The notes below the pieces were generated by a model. The model was not told the DNA's origin, did not search any database, and worked only from the letters and a program-made list of their open reading frames with translations. Position numbers and translations under genes: made by a program. Shown here piece by piece: positions 11,990 to 23,586 of a stretch of 64,000 bases of DNA (its first letter is position 1; each line of letters begins with the position of its first letter). This DNA is from Casuarina equisetifolia (taxonomy: Eukaryota; Streptophyta; Magnoliopsida; Fagales; Casuarinaceae): assembly GCA_028551475.1 (NCBI GenBank), contig CM052354.1:5501391-5565390 (forward strand), in the 5' to 3' direction.

Positions 11990-12985
11990 CATCTTTTTTT
12001 TTTATATGTTGAAAGCAACAAGTGCCTTAGTTGTAAAGCCATACAATACACAAAAGCTAGGAAAAAAAATATGGCAATGCAATTTTAATTTGCAACAAAT
12101 TAAACAATAGATAAAAGGTTATGTAGAAAGCATGGAATGTATAAACATGTTTTAAATATAAATGAAGTGTAGGTTGGGCTAACCCTGTGTGTGTGGCCTT
12201 GGTACAAATTCCATCAAGTAGCATTAAGAGCAATTATTGGGGTGCACATGAAGCATATGAATGTGGGCTGTTCAAATAACATTAATATGATCTATGGCCT
12301 TTGAATCTAATATCCATCTGTAACAATTAAGTAAAATGGATGAATGCAAAACAATACTTACAAAATTGGTACCCAATTTTCTATTTATTTTGCTTTAATA
12401 GTTTAGCTAACTTAAGTGGTTAGTTAATAGAAACTCAATTGTAAAGTCTAAGATTGAACACTCTATGTACATGAGTTGGGTATGTGTGTGTTTTTTTTTT
12501 TAAATAGTACCCAATTCATTTACTGAAGCATTATTGAGGACTATAAGTAACTACTAGTTTTCTATTAAGATACATTGCCTAAAGGATACATTGCTGATTG
12601 AAGGCCTGCTTTCAGGTATTAATGTTTTGAGATGAGTCCTTATACTCTAATATGACATTAAAGTTAGGATAAACTTTCTCTTTGTAATCTGTATGTCTTA
12701 AAGTTAAACTTCTTTCCACATACAATGTTTATATCAATATATAAATGAATGAAAGTGTTAAAAGAGAGTGTTGTCTTATATTAAAAGTAAGAAAAAGAGT
12801 CATTAATCTTATAAATAATGAAATTTTTTTATGACAATGTCATTAAAGATTAGATATAAATTCTCTAATAAAAGTTTTATTTTCTTGTGATGGTATATTA
12901 AGAGGCTTTGTTTTCGTCGGATGAAACAATTAGTTGTACTTCTATTTTTTATACAACAGTTAATTAATTTTTATCTTTCGTTGAA
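11990..12985. other. AT-rich intergenic sequence; nothing recognised
   Basis: Low-complexity T-runs and short ORFs only. No repeats shared with the rest of the window were noticed. Unit B begins near its right edge. Confidence 0.4.
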
Positions 12986-13317
12986 TCACAGGACCAGACA
13001 AAGAACCCGAAGAACAAGAAAGAGAGCCCCAGCGGCAGTACCAAGAATCCGCAAAGTTTGAAAGCGACCCAGGAGAGAAACACCCGAAGTTATCATGACC
13101 AAGGGGACAAAAAAGGAAGAAAGGGAAGCGGGGTACATAATAATGACTAATTTTTTGTGAAAAAAAATTAAACAAAACAAGAAGTAGAGGTAAGTGAGGA
13201 AAATTTGGCCTTCTCACATCCCAAGCAATGGTAGACCAGCGTTGAAGAGGACAGGCGAAAGAACTCTTGGTCCCTGTACAACTCGCCAACAAGGTTGTTG
13301 TCGAGAGTGCAAGGATG

Positions 13318-13460
13318 TCACGTGCCCCTGCAAACACCACGTGTGAGACTCCATTTTGACACCCAACATAATACCGAAGAAGAGACAGAAACAGCAATTT
13401 CGAGCACTACGGAGGCAGAAGTTATGTAAAAGTTATTATGACCGGAGTGCTACTATTTAT
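13318..13460 (+). promoter_or_regulatory. Paired ACGTG (G-box/ABRE-like) block with TATA-like site
   Basis: TCACGTGCC at about 13319 and CCACGTGTG at about 13338 form two closely spaced CACGTG cores, the binding motif of plant bZIP and bHLH factors. TATTTATATG follows at about 13450. The same block, with the same spacing, occurs in unit C at about 19005-19150. The surrounding sequence has diverged more. No gene that it would drive is evident on either strand, so it may belong to a lost or unrecognised gene. Confidence 0.35.
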
Positions 13461-14157
13461 ATGTGAGTAAACCGTACGTTACTGTAACTAAAGATAGGGT
13501 ATAAAAATAGGAGAGAAACAGAAAGTGGGTAGGCAGAGTCCAAAGGTTATGTTTCATAAAACAACTATTTGCGCTTGTTTTTGCATAAAACAACTATTTG
13601 CACCAATCATTTCAAAAAAAAAAATGCAAACAAACTAGTCCCAAGATGCAGAAAATTCTTCAACATTTTCTTGCGCTATAATGAAGAATACCAGAGAAAA
13701 TAATTCCTTTGATCATATCTAATGTTAACCACAAACAACAAAACATAGGAACGATTGAAGAAAGCCCAGAGGCTGATTGCAACTATTTACACCTCCAATA
13801 GGTTATCCATAACATGATGAGGATGATGTCATTTGCTGATCCCTCACTTAAGCATGCCGTACATGAGTACAAGGTGTGCTTATTACCTCTTGAGATTGAC
13901 CAATTAGCGATGAACACATCTTAATTACAACAAAGGAAAAGTCAATTCCTTATTTCTATATCTTAAATTGATTTGGAATCAATTCAAAGATAGATGTCAT
14001 GGGCAAAAAGGAAGAAAGTGTGTACGGAAGAAAGGAATAAGCCCATAAAAAGCCCCAAAGCATCTAATCAAAAAGCAATTGAATGGAAATAGTGTTTTGC
14101 GTTTTAGGTGTCGCTAGAACTTTTTTGAATTTAGTTAGAGTCCACTTGTGTTACTCT

Positions 14158-14760
14158 GGTCAAAATATATGATATCTTTGTCTCTTTTATGTTTAACACC
14201 TGATCACTGAAGCTAACGAAAGTGATATGATATTAGACCCATGGTTTAAAAATTATAATAGGTGCAAATCTTAAAATCTCTTTGTGCTATTTTGATCAAA
14301 ATGTTCAATTTCTTTATCTCTTTTGTGTTTAGCACTCGGGCATGGAAGTTAAATAAAATAATTGAAGTCAGACTCATGGTTTAAAAATTATAATGAGTGT
14401 AAATCTTATCAGCTCCTTGTGTTATTTTGGTCAAGATGTTGGATACCTTTGTCTCTTTTGTGCTTAGCACTTAGACAACAAAGGTAAACAAAATGATATG
14501 AAATCAAACTCAGGGTTAAAAAACTATAGTAAGGCTAAATCTCAATCAATTTTGTTAGAAATTGTATCACTCTAAACTAAGACTTATCATTTTAGTCAAT
14601 CACAACATCAAGCAAATGGATTATGAAAGTCTGAGTACTTAAGCTTAATTGAAATCTCAGTAAGTTTTATTAGAAATTCTATCACACTTTAAACAGAGAC
14701 TTTCAATTTTAGTCAATCACAACATCAATCGAATGGATTATTATAGTAGAATACTTTTGG
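14158..14760. repeat. 136-bp tandem repeat x3 followed by ~118-bp repeat x2 (unit B)
   Basis: The TAGCAC/AACACC cores are at 14195, 14331 and 14466, with spacings of 136 and 135 bp. The second repeat follows, with GTCAATCACAACATCAA in both copies. The array is orthologous in position to those in units A and C. Confidence 0.7.
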
Positions 14761-16366
14761 TTAGTTGCACTAACTTTAGATATTACTCCACTCTTGGAGG
14801 CATCTTTCAGCCATTACAGTATCGTTCAACGTAAGATTTCACTTTCTCGGGGAAGACACACTCCTCTGGTTCGTTTGGTCTCTCAAGAGTGAAACTTAAA
14901 ATTCTTGCCAAAGTTGGGAAGAAGCAGCTGCATTTGACAAGTTGCTAGTTATGGCATCTACGGACCGTTTGATTGGATGATGCAAGGAAACCCTTTCAAC
15001 TACCTATTCATGAAGAAACAAAAGGAATGGTGGAGCTGCTGTGCATGCCTCTTATTTTTATGAAAACGGATAATGGCGGATGATCCCCATAAGATTAAAT
15101 ATTCCTACGAGCTACGGGAAAGATTGGAGAATTACATGTTTTTCTCGAGAATACCAATTGTTGGAAAAATGCGATCTCCAATGAGGCCAAAATCTTTAAA
15201 ATTGACTCAGCTTATCATAAAATACTGAAATTTCTTTAGGGAAGTAAAATACCTAATTTTTGGTTTCATGAGCTTGATGTATGGCTAATCATCAACTATA
15301 TTCTCCTATCTAACATAAGCCCCATTAGACAGCTCCAGAATCACGGCCGAGAATCAAGATTCTGGTGAGTTCTCTTATGCTGTTCGTGTGCTCCGTGTAG
15401 GATAGAAAAAGAGTGCTCTGTTTTCCGAACAGCATGTCTTTAAAGCACTTGCAAGACCGAAAGACATTTCGAGGGGACCAGTTGCAGGGAGCAACAAGTG
15501 GCTCATCCCTGTCAAAAGGAAGGTACTTTATGAGGTAGGCCACCTTGACTTATATGGGCATTGGAAATACTTCATTTCTTTTATTATTAAGTGTCAAAAA
15601 TAAAATGCCTGAGTTTTACATTATTCAAATTTTATTAACAAAGAAAAATGCAACTTGCATTCGATTTTTAAATATATTAAGCGGTTTAATATAATATTCA
15701 GAATTAATATTTAAGTCTAATATCTTTTTTTTTTACATAAATGTTTTCATAAATAGTATTTCTTTATATTAATGGGGAATGTTAAAAAATAATGTGGTAA
15801 AATATTATATTATTCAAATTTTTGTTATAAAGATTAAATTTTCTACTCTCAAACTTGCCTTTTGATATAATTGATAGTAAGCTTACTTCTAATAAAATCA
15901 ACAAAAGAATAGTGAACCTTATTTGGAAAAAGCAAAAGGTGAGACATTAGCATAAGTAGGATCTTTTATGTCAAAAGAAACATTTGATCCCATTCTTTAT
16001 CATGACGATCTTATTCTTTTCATAATTGTGATAAAACTAAACATTCTTCATCTACGTAGTCATTAGGATATTTGTGACAAGATACATATAAAATTTACTT
16101 TTAAATGATTACCACAAATCATTCACTAATTTGGTTTAATGAAGTTTGAGATTTGATGACTTCAATGCATCAGGCATTAATCAATTGACACAAAAAAGAA
16201 AGCTACGTATTCATTTTAACAAGATTGTAACTTTTGACTACACTCATTGGTAATCATTCAATTCTTAAATATCAAAACCATTCCCTTATTGATAATAATA
16301 TTATTTCATATTCAAATTACAGGAATAAGACGCATTCCTTTCAGAAAATGTTATAGTTGACAGTCT

Positions 16367-16802
16367 TCAAGGGGCGTAGCCACCACGTGTACCCCCTTAT
16401 CTCCTCCATCTTCACGCCCTCCATTTGCACCATCTTCTCCTCCGCTTTTTGGACCAACACCTACGACACCAGGACCACCAATAGGGCTTTCCCCGCTGCT
16501 GCCTCCACCAACTCCGTTGAGGCTTCCACGATCATCACCTCTTCCCCTAGGACCACGACCATATTCAGCACCGCCTATTTCTTCGCTTCGATAACTTTCA
16601 TCTTCTCTTTGATAACTTGGGTGGGTGAAGTAATGGTGGTTATGACCAGGGCTAGGACCACTAATAAAACGTCGATGCACAACAACACCATATCCAGCAA
16701 GAACACTTCGATCTTCATGGGTGAAGAGGGCTCTCCTCGCAGAACAAATAACGAAACCCAATGAAACAATTAAAAGAACACTCGAGCTTCTTTTGTTACC
16801 AT
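16367..16802 (-). pseudogene. Type-1 glycine-rich secreted protein, decayed copy B1
   Basis: The ATG at 16802 begins MVTKEAR, matching MATKEAR of copy B2, but one base is missing after codon 7, so the signal peptide falls out of frame. The other frame continues SVLLIVSLGFVICSARRALFTHEDRSVLAGYGVVVHRR in blocks conserved with the type-1 sisters. It is then longer than they are, with an inserted His/Tyr/Glu segment (HNHHYF, SYRSEEIGG) before the Gly-rich tail (GRGPRGRGDDRG, GVGGGSSGES, GVVGVGPKSGGEDGANGG). Near the end a further shift in a G run moves the family ending TRGGYAP out of frame, so the open frame overruns into flanking DNA. It is probably a pseudogene and certainly a diverged paralogue. 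Confidence 0.6.
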
Positions 16803-16869
16803 CGGGGAAGGAGCGAATGCATGACTTTGAGTTCCGGACAGTGGTACTTATTGGCAGCACAGGGTCCTT

Positions 16870-17849
16870 TCGTCAACATGTTGGGACCCCCAAATAATTC
16901 TGCCATTACCTATTATTGTAAAATTGCATAGTCGTTCGGATTCGATTCCATGATTCGGGAGTGACTATGTCAATCCAATCTAATAACTCAGCCCATATGT
17001 TTGAGTTTTGTTATTAATGATAGGGGTTTCTTAAATAGTTGTTGAGTCTTTAATTTCTTAAATTTTCTTTATTGTCTCAGATTTTTTTTTGTTTGGTTTT
17101 TCTTAATTATCTATATTCATGATTTATCTAGAATTTTTATACTTGTTAGATTTTTTATTTGTCTAGTATTTTCTTATTTGTCAAAATCTTGATTTGTCAA
17201 GACTTCTTTAATTTTAAAAATTCATGATTTATCAAGATCCTTCTAGGATGGGAAGTGTGTGACACATTTTGTACTATCATAAAGCATGATAGGCTTCTAT
17301 AGATTTTATATTTAATTAAAGTTATCTTTTCTAGAAGAAGAATCTTATCTCTTTGAAAAAGTAGACTATCTCTTTTTGTTTTTCATTTTTTGTGTTTCTG
17401 CTTCCATCCTCTATAAATAAAGGATATCATATGAGTCATTTCTTAGAAAAATTAATTGATAAGGTAATAAAACTAAATATACTTAGAAGGTTTTGTTATA
17501 AATCTTTCAAAATAACAGACTAGACTAAAGAAAATTTATTGAGAGTAAACAATACTAAACTTGATGCATTGAAGTCATATTAAGCTTGCTTTGGTACCAC
17601 TATAGCAATTATTACTAGTTTGGTTTGACGGAGCTTCATATGTGATGACTTCAATCCATCAAGTGTAATCAGAAGACGAAAAAGAAACTGCATTTCCGAT
17701 ATACCACGATGAGACTTTTTGTTACATTAGTATGCTATCGTTCAGTTCTTAGATATGTGAAGCTGCCCCTTATGAATTTTAATCTTATTTTATATTTATA
17801 TTGGGCAATAAAATATATTCCTTCTAGAAAATTACGAAGTGAAGAGTCT
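16870..17849. other. Spacer between the glycine-rich genes of unit B
   Basis: AT-rich, no gene seen. It contains stretches shared with units A and C, for example CTTTTCTAGAAGAAGAATCTTA, TATAAATAAAGGAT and AAACTTGATGCATT...AAGTCATATTAAGCTTGCTTTGGTACCACT (also at about 25580-25632). The minus-strand upstream region of B1 at about 16840-16890 keeps the block GTGCTGCCAATAAGTACC and CAACATGTTGG. Confidence 0.45.
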
Positions 17850-18243
17850 TCAAGGGGCGGAATCACCATGCGCACCATCCATTCTAACCAGGCTACCTTT
17901 TCCATACTCGGCCCCATTTGCACCACCTCCTTTTCCGCTTCCTTGGCCAACACCTCCTACACTATGGTTAACACCATAACTATCACCACTACCTCCTTCG
18001 CCACCTCCACCAACTCCATGTACGCTTCCATGATCACCACCGTATACAGCACCATCACGTTCTTCGCTTACATGACTGGCATCTCCTGCACCAACAGCCC
18101 AACGACTCACTCCATGGGATATGGCCGACCATAACCAAAGTAGAAATCTGGATTTCCTGGGGGAAGAGGGCCCTACCCCCAGAACAAATAACGAAACCCA
18201 ATGACACAAAGAAAAGAACGCTGCGAGCTTCCTTAGTTGCCAT
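17850..18243 (-). pseudogene. Type-2 glycine-rich secreted protein, copy B2, probably frameshifted
   Basis: The ATG at 18243 gives a good signal peptide (MATKEARSVLFFVSLGFVICSGG) and then RALFPQE, the type-2 version of RALFTHED. This frame ends after about 62 residues. A different frame is open through a long Gly-rich tail (GDHGSVHGVGGGGEGGSGDS, GVGQGSGKGGGANGAEYGKG) to the stop at 17850, ending DGAHGDSAP. The signal peptide and tail are each well kept, and one frame change near codons 28-40 separates them. A small unrecognised intron there would restore a normal gene model, so transcript evidence matters. Otherwise it is a recent pseudogene. It lies downstream of B1 on the same strand. Confidence 0.5.
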
Positions 18244-19004
18244 CGGACAGGGAGCGAATGCATTACTACGAATTCTAGGGTGCTTCGCGTCAACATATGG
18301 GGACCCACCACCAATATTGTTGTTTCTTTATTACCCCAATTATTGTAGTAGAAGTTTGTCGAACACGGCTCAGTGGAGTCACCACCAGCGTGAGGTCCTA
18401 TTCCACTTCCACACCCATTTTACCTAGTAAAAAAATAATATTGCATAGTATTTCGGATTCGATTCCAGAATGGTTCAACATGTCAAAACTCTGAGAACTG
18501 AAACAATACTTGAGAATTCTTACTCTTGCCTTCCACATTGTTTTACCAAATAGAAAAAGAAAAAAAAATTGATGAGCGAGGTTGAAAGCTTAGCTACAAA
18601 TGTCAGTAATGTTATAATGTTGGGTATGTTCTTGAATTTTTATACTTTCTTATTATTGCTTGATGAATCCGAAAAAAAAGAAAGACAGCCCAGCAACAGT
18701 AACAAGAGTCCGGAAAGTTTGAAAGGACCCCAGCAGCGAAAAATCTGAAGTTATCATGACCAAGGAGACAAAAAAGAAGAACAAGAGGGAAGCGGGGTAC
18801 ATAATAATGACAATAAAATAAAACAAAACAAGAAGTAGAGGTAAGGAGGAAAATTTGGCCATCTCACATCCCAAAGCAATAGTAGACCAGCGTTGAAGAG
18901 GTCAGAGGCAAGAACTCTAGGTCGCCGTCAGGGATGTCCCCTGGACGCTGATTGGGAGGAACAACTTGCGGACAAGCGTGTTATCGAGAGGGAAGGGATG
19001 GATG

Positions 19005-19150
19005 TCACGTGCCCCTGCTAACACCACGTGTGAGACCTTCATTTCGACACCAAACATAAGACCCAAGAAGAGAAAGAAACAGCAATTTCGAGCGGTCCGG
19101 AGGCAGCAGTTATGTAGAAGTTATAATGACTGTTAGTACTACTATTTATA
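19005..19150 (+). promoter_or_regulatory. Paired ACGTG block, second copy
   Basis: GTCACGTGCC and CCACGTGTG are spaced as in the unit B copy at 13318. They are followed by TTCGAGCGGTCCGGAGGC and a TATTTATATGTGAG site near 19143. Retention of both ACGTG cores in two copies that otherwise differ by many bases suggests, but does not prove, selection. Confidence 0.35.
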
Positions 19151-19199
19151 TGTGAGTAAACTGTAAGTTACTGTAACTAAAGATAGGGTAGAAAAATAG

Positions 19200-20520
19200 G
19201 AGAAAGACAGAAAGTGGGTAGGCAGAGAGAATAGGGGTTTTGTTTCATAAAATATTACAATTTTTTCTCAAATAAAACAACTATTTGTGCTTGTTTTATA
19301 TACAATTTTATTGTTCTTAAGAAACTAAGAACATAATAGGGTTTAACAACATTTATCTTGGCCCAAGCATCTACGATTTCCCTACTATACTATGTGACCA
19401 AATTATACATATGCTTTAAATCATGCAATTTATCTCTTAAATGGTAGCCCTAAGTTCCCTTGAGTTTTTTTTTTTTTCTTGAAGTTGAAAGTATCATACA
19501 CTTTGGCTTAAGATTATTTTAAACTTGCCTACTCTATAGATCATAGCTCAAATAGTTTATAAGCTTGTCAATTGCATGATGGTTTCGTGAACACCATTTG
19601 GCGACAAGTATAGTAGGTCACATTGAGGGTTTGATTATGATATATGGATGCCATTAGTGTTTGAAAGAGTCAAAAATTTGGAAAGAAAGCCACGGGTAAA
19701 TTTCTATGGGGTTTTCTAGAAGCTGTGTTTTTTTTAATGTTGAACACTGAGCTGTACCCCTTTAAAAGATAAATTAATGGAATAATGGTCTAACTTGGAA
19801 ACAACCAAAAGGACAGTAGTCGTTTTCCTATAGTTCTTCAAGCGTGCTCCTTCTTCCAATTCCAGAGCCAAGCAAAATAGATTTTAGCAAGAAACCTGTA
19901 CTCCAATGAAGACTTTAACTGATTCAAGGACTGAAAGATGATCCACTTAAAGTCACCACTTCAGAGAGCCAAAAAGCACCAACCATTTCAACAAAAATGA
20001 AAACAACTAGTCCCAAGACCCAAAACATTCTTTAACATTTTCTTGCTCTAATATAATGACGAATACTAGAGAAAATATTTCATTTGATCATAGCTAATAT
20101 TAAACACAAACAAGAAAACACATGAACAATTGAAGAAAGCCCTAAGGTTGATTGCAACTATTTACACTTCCAATAGGTTATCCACAACATGATGAAGATG
20201 ATGTTGTTTTGTGATCCCCTCACTTAAGCATGCCGTACATGAGTATAAGGTGTGCTTATTAGCTCTTGAGATTGACCAATTAGAACTCATCTTAATTATG
20301 ACAAAGGAAAAATAAATTCTTTATATCTATATCTTAAATTGATTTGCAATCAATTGAAAGATAGATATTCTAAGCAAAAGGAAAGAAAGTGTAAATGTGT
20401 GAAAGAAATAAGCTCACAAAAAGCCCTAAATAATCAAAAATCAATTGAATAGAAATAGTGTTTTGTAGTTTAAGTGTGTTTGAACTTTTCTCAAATTAGT
20501 TAGAGTTCCTTTGGGTTATT
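19200..20520. other. Intergenic sequence of unit C; no gene seen
   Basis: Long AT-rich stretch. Parts match unit A (TTTATAAGCTTGTCAATTGCATGA, GGTCACATTGAGGG, versus about 225-305) and unit B (ACATGATGAAGATGATGT, CACTTAAGCATGCCGTACATGAGTA, versus about 13810-13870). No reading frame of interest. Confidence 0.45.
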
Positions 20521-20524
20521 ATAG

Positions 20525-21110
20525 TCAAAATATTTGATATCTTTGTTTCTTTCACGTTTAGCACTTGGTCATTGAAGCTAAAGAAAATGATATGAAATCG
20601 GATCCATGGTTTAAAACACATAATAAGTGTAAATCTTAAAATCTCTTTGTGCTACTTTGGTCAAAATGTTCAATCCCTTTATCTCTTTTATGTTTAGCAC
20701 TTGGGCATTGAAGTTAAACAAAATGATTGAAGTTGGACTCATGTTTTAAAAATTATAGTAAGTGTAAATCTCATAATCTCTTTATGCTATTCTAGTCAAG
20801 ATGTTGAATTCCCTTGTCTCTTTTGTGTTTAGCACTTGGACAACAAAGCTAAACAAAATGATATGAGGTCAGACTTAGGGTAAGAAAACTATAGTAAGTG
20901 TAAATTTCAATCAATTTTGTTAGAAATTCTATCACTTTAAACTAAGGCTTATTATTCTAGTCAAACACAACATCAAGCAAATGAATTATGTAAGTTGAGT
21001 GCTTAAGCTTAATTGAAATCTCAATCTGTTTTATTAGAAATTTTATCACAGTTTAAACCAAGACTTTCAATTTTAGTCAATCACAACATCAATCAAATGG
21101 ATTATTAGAG
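20525..21110. repeat. 136-bp tandem repeat x3 followed by ~118-bp repeat x2 (unit C)
   Basis: TAGCACTTGG cores are at 20560, 20696 and 20831, with spacings of 136 and 135 bp, identical to unit B. The second repeat follows, with GTCAAACACAACATCAAGC and GTCAATCACAACATCAATC. Confidence 0.7.
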
Positions 21111-21678
21111 TGAGTACTTATGGTTAATTCCACTAACTTTAGATATTGCTTGACTCAAGGGGCATCTTTCAGCCATTACATGATTGTTCAACGTAAGATT
21201 TCACTTTCTCCGGGAATACACACTCCAGTGGTTCGTTTGAGTGTCTCGGGAATGTATTGCAAAATTCTTGCCGAAGTTGGGAAGGAGCACACACATTTAA
21301 CAAGTCGCTAGTTCCTATTGTCTGTCCCAGATATGGCATCTAGGGAGCTTTTGATTGGATGATGCAAGGAGACCCTTTCAACTAGCTCTTCATGAAGAAA
21401 CAAAAAGAATGATGGAGTAGTTGTGCATGCCTCTTATTTTTATGAAAACAAATAACAGCTGATGATCCCTACAAAATTAGATATTCCTGCGAAGTACGAG
21501 TAAAATGGGAGAAATTTCAGTAGTAAGGAGCAACAAGCGGCTTTTCCTTGCGAGTGAGAAGATACTTTATGGGATAGGGCACGTTGGCTTATGTGGGCAT
21601 TGAAAAATACTTCATTTCTTTTTTCTTTAAAAGTTAAAAATAAATTGATTGAGTTTTACATTATTCAAATTTTATTAA

Positions 21679-22523
21679 TGTTTATGCTTTGGAATCTCAT
21701 AAATCTCCCAAAAACCTTATTATAGAGTAAATGGATTCATAGTACAAAGTGTAAAGGAACTTCAATAATACAATTAGACATAAAAGGTACCATGACTTGG
21801 AGTTAGCACAGTCTCCTCAAGTTAAGGCCCATACTTACCTTTGTTCTCTTTAGTCTTATATATTGTTGTTAAAAGATTTATAATAATCTTCGACAAATTG
21901 AAGAAAAGGTGAATTGGTATGATTTAATTTGGATAGGTGACATTAGCAAACATAATTTTATTGGATGGTTTGCTTGTAGGGATAGACTTTCTATAGCAAC
22001 TGAAATTGTACGATGGCTTCCTTCGGTAAACATATATTGTGATTTCTGTTAGTCTCATATAGAAAATAGAAGTCATCTTTTTTTTGAATGTGCATGGACA
22101 AGGATGATTTGGAAAAGTATTTTCACTCAGAATGGAATTTGATGTGACATTGGAGGAAGGAATGAAGAACTTCAATGGATGATCAAAGCAATAAAAGGAA
22201 GAGATTTAGCTACCAAACTTCTCAAGATATCTTTTTTAACTTGTATTTATTATATATGGGCTGAACAAAATAGAAGACATTTTTAGGGAAAAACAATGGA
22301 TATTCCTATTCTCTTAGCGAAAATAAAGAAGATAGTATGAGGAAGAACTTCTTTGTTTAGAAATATAAAATCTTTCCAAAGCAATGTTATTTTGAGTGAG
22401 ATTTATAGACTTTCAACTTTCATCTTTTCATAGATATGGTGACTTCTATAATATTGGGGTATGCCCTTGTGCTTTTATACTTTAATATTTATTAATATAA
22501 TTTACCTTTTCACCAAAAAAAAA
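21679..22523 (+). mobile_element. 5'-truncated LINE with zf-RVT remnant, TSD TTATTAA
   Basis: The plus-strand frame around 21897-22140 encodes the cysteine/histidine domain found after reverse transcriptase in plant LINEs (zf-RVT). It shows VNWYDLIWIGD, NFIGWFACRDRLS, YCDFC, then HIENRSHLFFECAWTRMIWK. A stop falls within the domain, so the copy is dead. The 3' end is an AT-rich tail finishing CACC and nine A residues. The 7-bp TTATTAA at 21672-21678 recurs at 22524-22530. Unit B (about 15626) and unit A (about 2072) carry the uninterrupted sequence, confirming both borders. The 3' end is shared with the relic at 58..145. Confidence 0.75.
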
Positions 22524-22530
22524 TTATTAA

Positions 22531-23586
22531 CAAAGAAAAATGCACCATATCATTAGAGTTTTGAGATATAATTAAGTATTTTAATATAATATTTAGAATT
22601 CATATTTAAGTCTAATAAATTCTTATTAATATAGAAATTTATTATTTAAGTAATTTTTTATATGAATGGGGGGAATGTTACGAAATAAAGTTGTAAAGTA
22701 TCATAATCTTTATTTACTTTTTTGCTATTAAGATCCAATTTTCTACTCTTAAATTGACCTTTCATATATATATATAAAAACATAATGATATCTTGACACA
22801 TTTTAATAAGAAAAATAAGGTTAGGCATGGTAACTATATCTTATGTAAATATAAAGGGCAATGCGTAAAACTAATCCTTAAAAAATAAAACTTAAAAATC
22901 AAGTTTTTAGTGTGAACATACGTATTTGGAGAAAGCAAAATATAAAGGCCTATAGACATAAACCTATGGAGGCCTATAATTCCCTAGACCAAACTAATAA
23001 TTTCTAAAAATATTCTTGCATAAACTTTGTAGGGAGCTTAATTGATTGGACCTTTTGGTATAAGTGATAGTAAGTTTGCTTCTAGTAAAATCATCAAAAG
23101 AATAATGGACCTAGTATGGCAAGAGCAAAAGGTATGGTATTTTTGGCTATTTCATCTATTATCCAATCATCAACTAAACTAGTAACTCTTATGCCAAAAG
23201 AAACATTTGAACGATTTGTTTGTTATGATAATTTTATTCTTTCCATAATCATGATAAAATAAAGCACTTTTCATTTATGTAGTCATTAGGATATTAGTGA
23301 CAAGGCACATATTAAACTTACTTTGTTATGAGTTCTACAAATAATTTACTAATTGGTTTAGTGAAATTTGAGATTTCGTAACTTCAATGCATCAAGCATA
23401 ATCAAATGACACAAAAAGGAAAGCTACACTTCCATTATAATAAGATTGTAACTTTTGACTACATTCATTTGTAGTCATTCAGTTCTTAAACAGCGAAGCA
23501 TTCCCTTATTGATTCTAATCTTATTTTATATTTACACTGGAGGAATCAGACACATTACTTGCGGAAAATGGTACAATATTGCGTCT
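22531..23586. other. 3' flank of the intact glycine-rich gene; no other gene
   Basis: AT-rich, with a TA dinucleotide run near 22765. It resembles about 2090-2790 (unit A) and 15650-16366 (unit B): ATATTTAAGTCTAATA, TTATATTAATGGGGAATGTTA, GATAGTAAG.TTGCTTCTA, AACATTTGA.CATTTGTTTATTATGATTATCTTATTCTTTCCATAAT-like stretches. The conserved TCATTCAGTTCTTAAA lies about 100 bp past the stop in all type-1 copies. Confidence 0.45.

Larger units (their letters stand above)
12986..18600. repeat. Segmental duplication unit B (of three)
   Basis: This unit shows the same order as A and C: a 5' block (GACCAAGGGGACAAAAAAGG, GGGGTACATAATAATGAC, paired ACGTG motifs), the 136-bp array at about 14158-14530, the ~118-bp repeats to about 14760, the GCATGCCTCTTATTTTTATG stretch, the type-1 glycine-rich gene (16367..16802), a spacer of about 1 kb, and the type-2 gene (17850..18243). 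It joins directly to unit C, whose 5' block starts at about 18660, so B and C are head-to-tail. The edges are approximate. Confidence 0.7.

Noticed and set aside
12960-13397. 145-codon open frame on the minus strand in the unit B 5' block
   Set aside because: No recognisable domain. The counterpart in unit C (about 18653-19060) does not keep the same frame, and the stretch is better explained as promoter-like non-coding DNA.
16357-16764. 135-codon plus-strand frame rich in Thr/Ser
   Set aside because: It is the antisense shadow of a Gly-rich coding region (GGN codons read as NCC). The same Thr/Ser-rich shadow appears opposite every glycine-rich copy.
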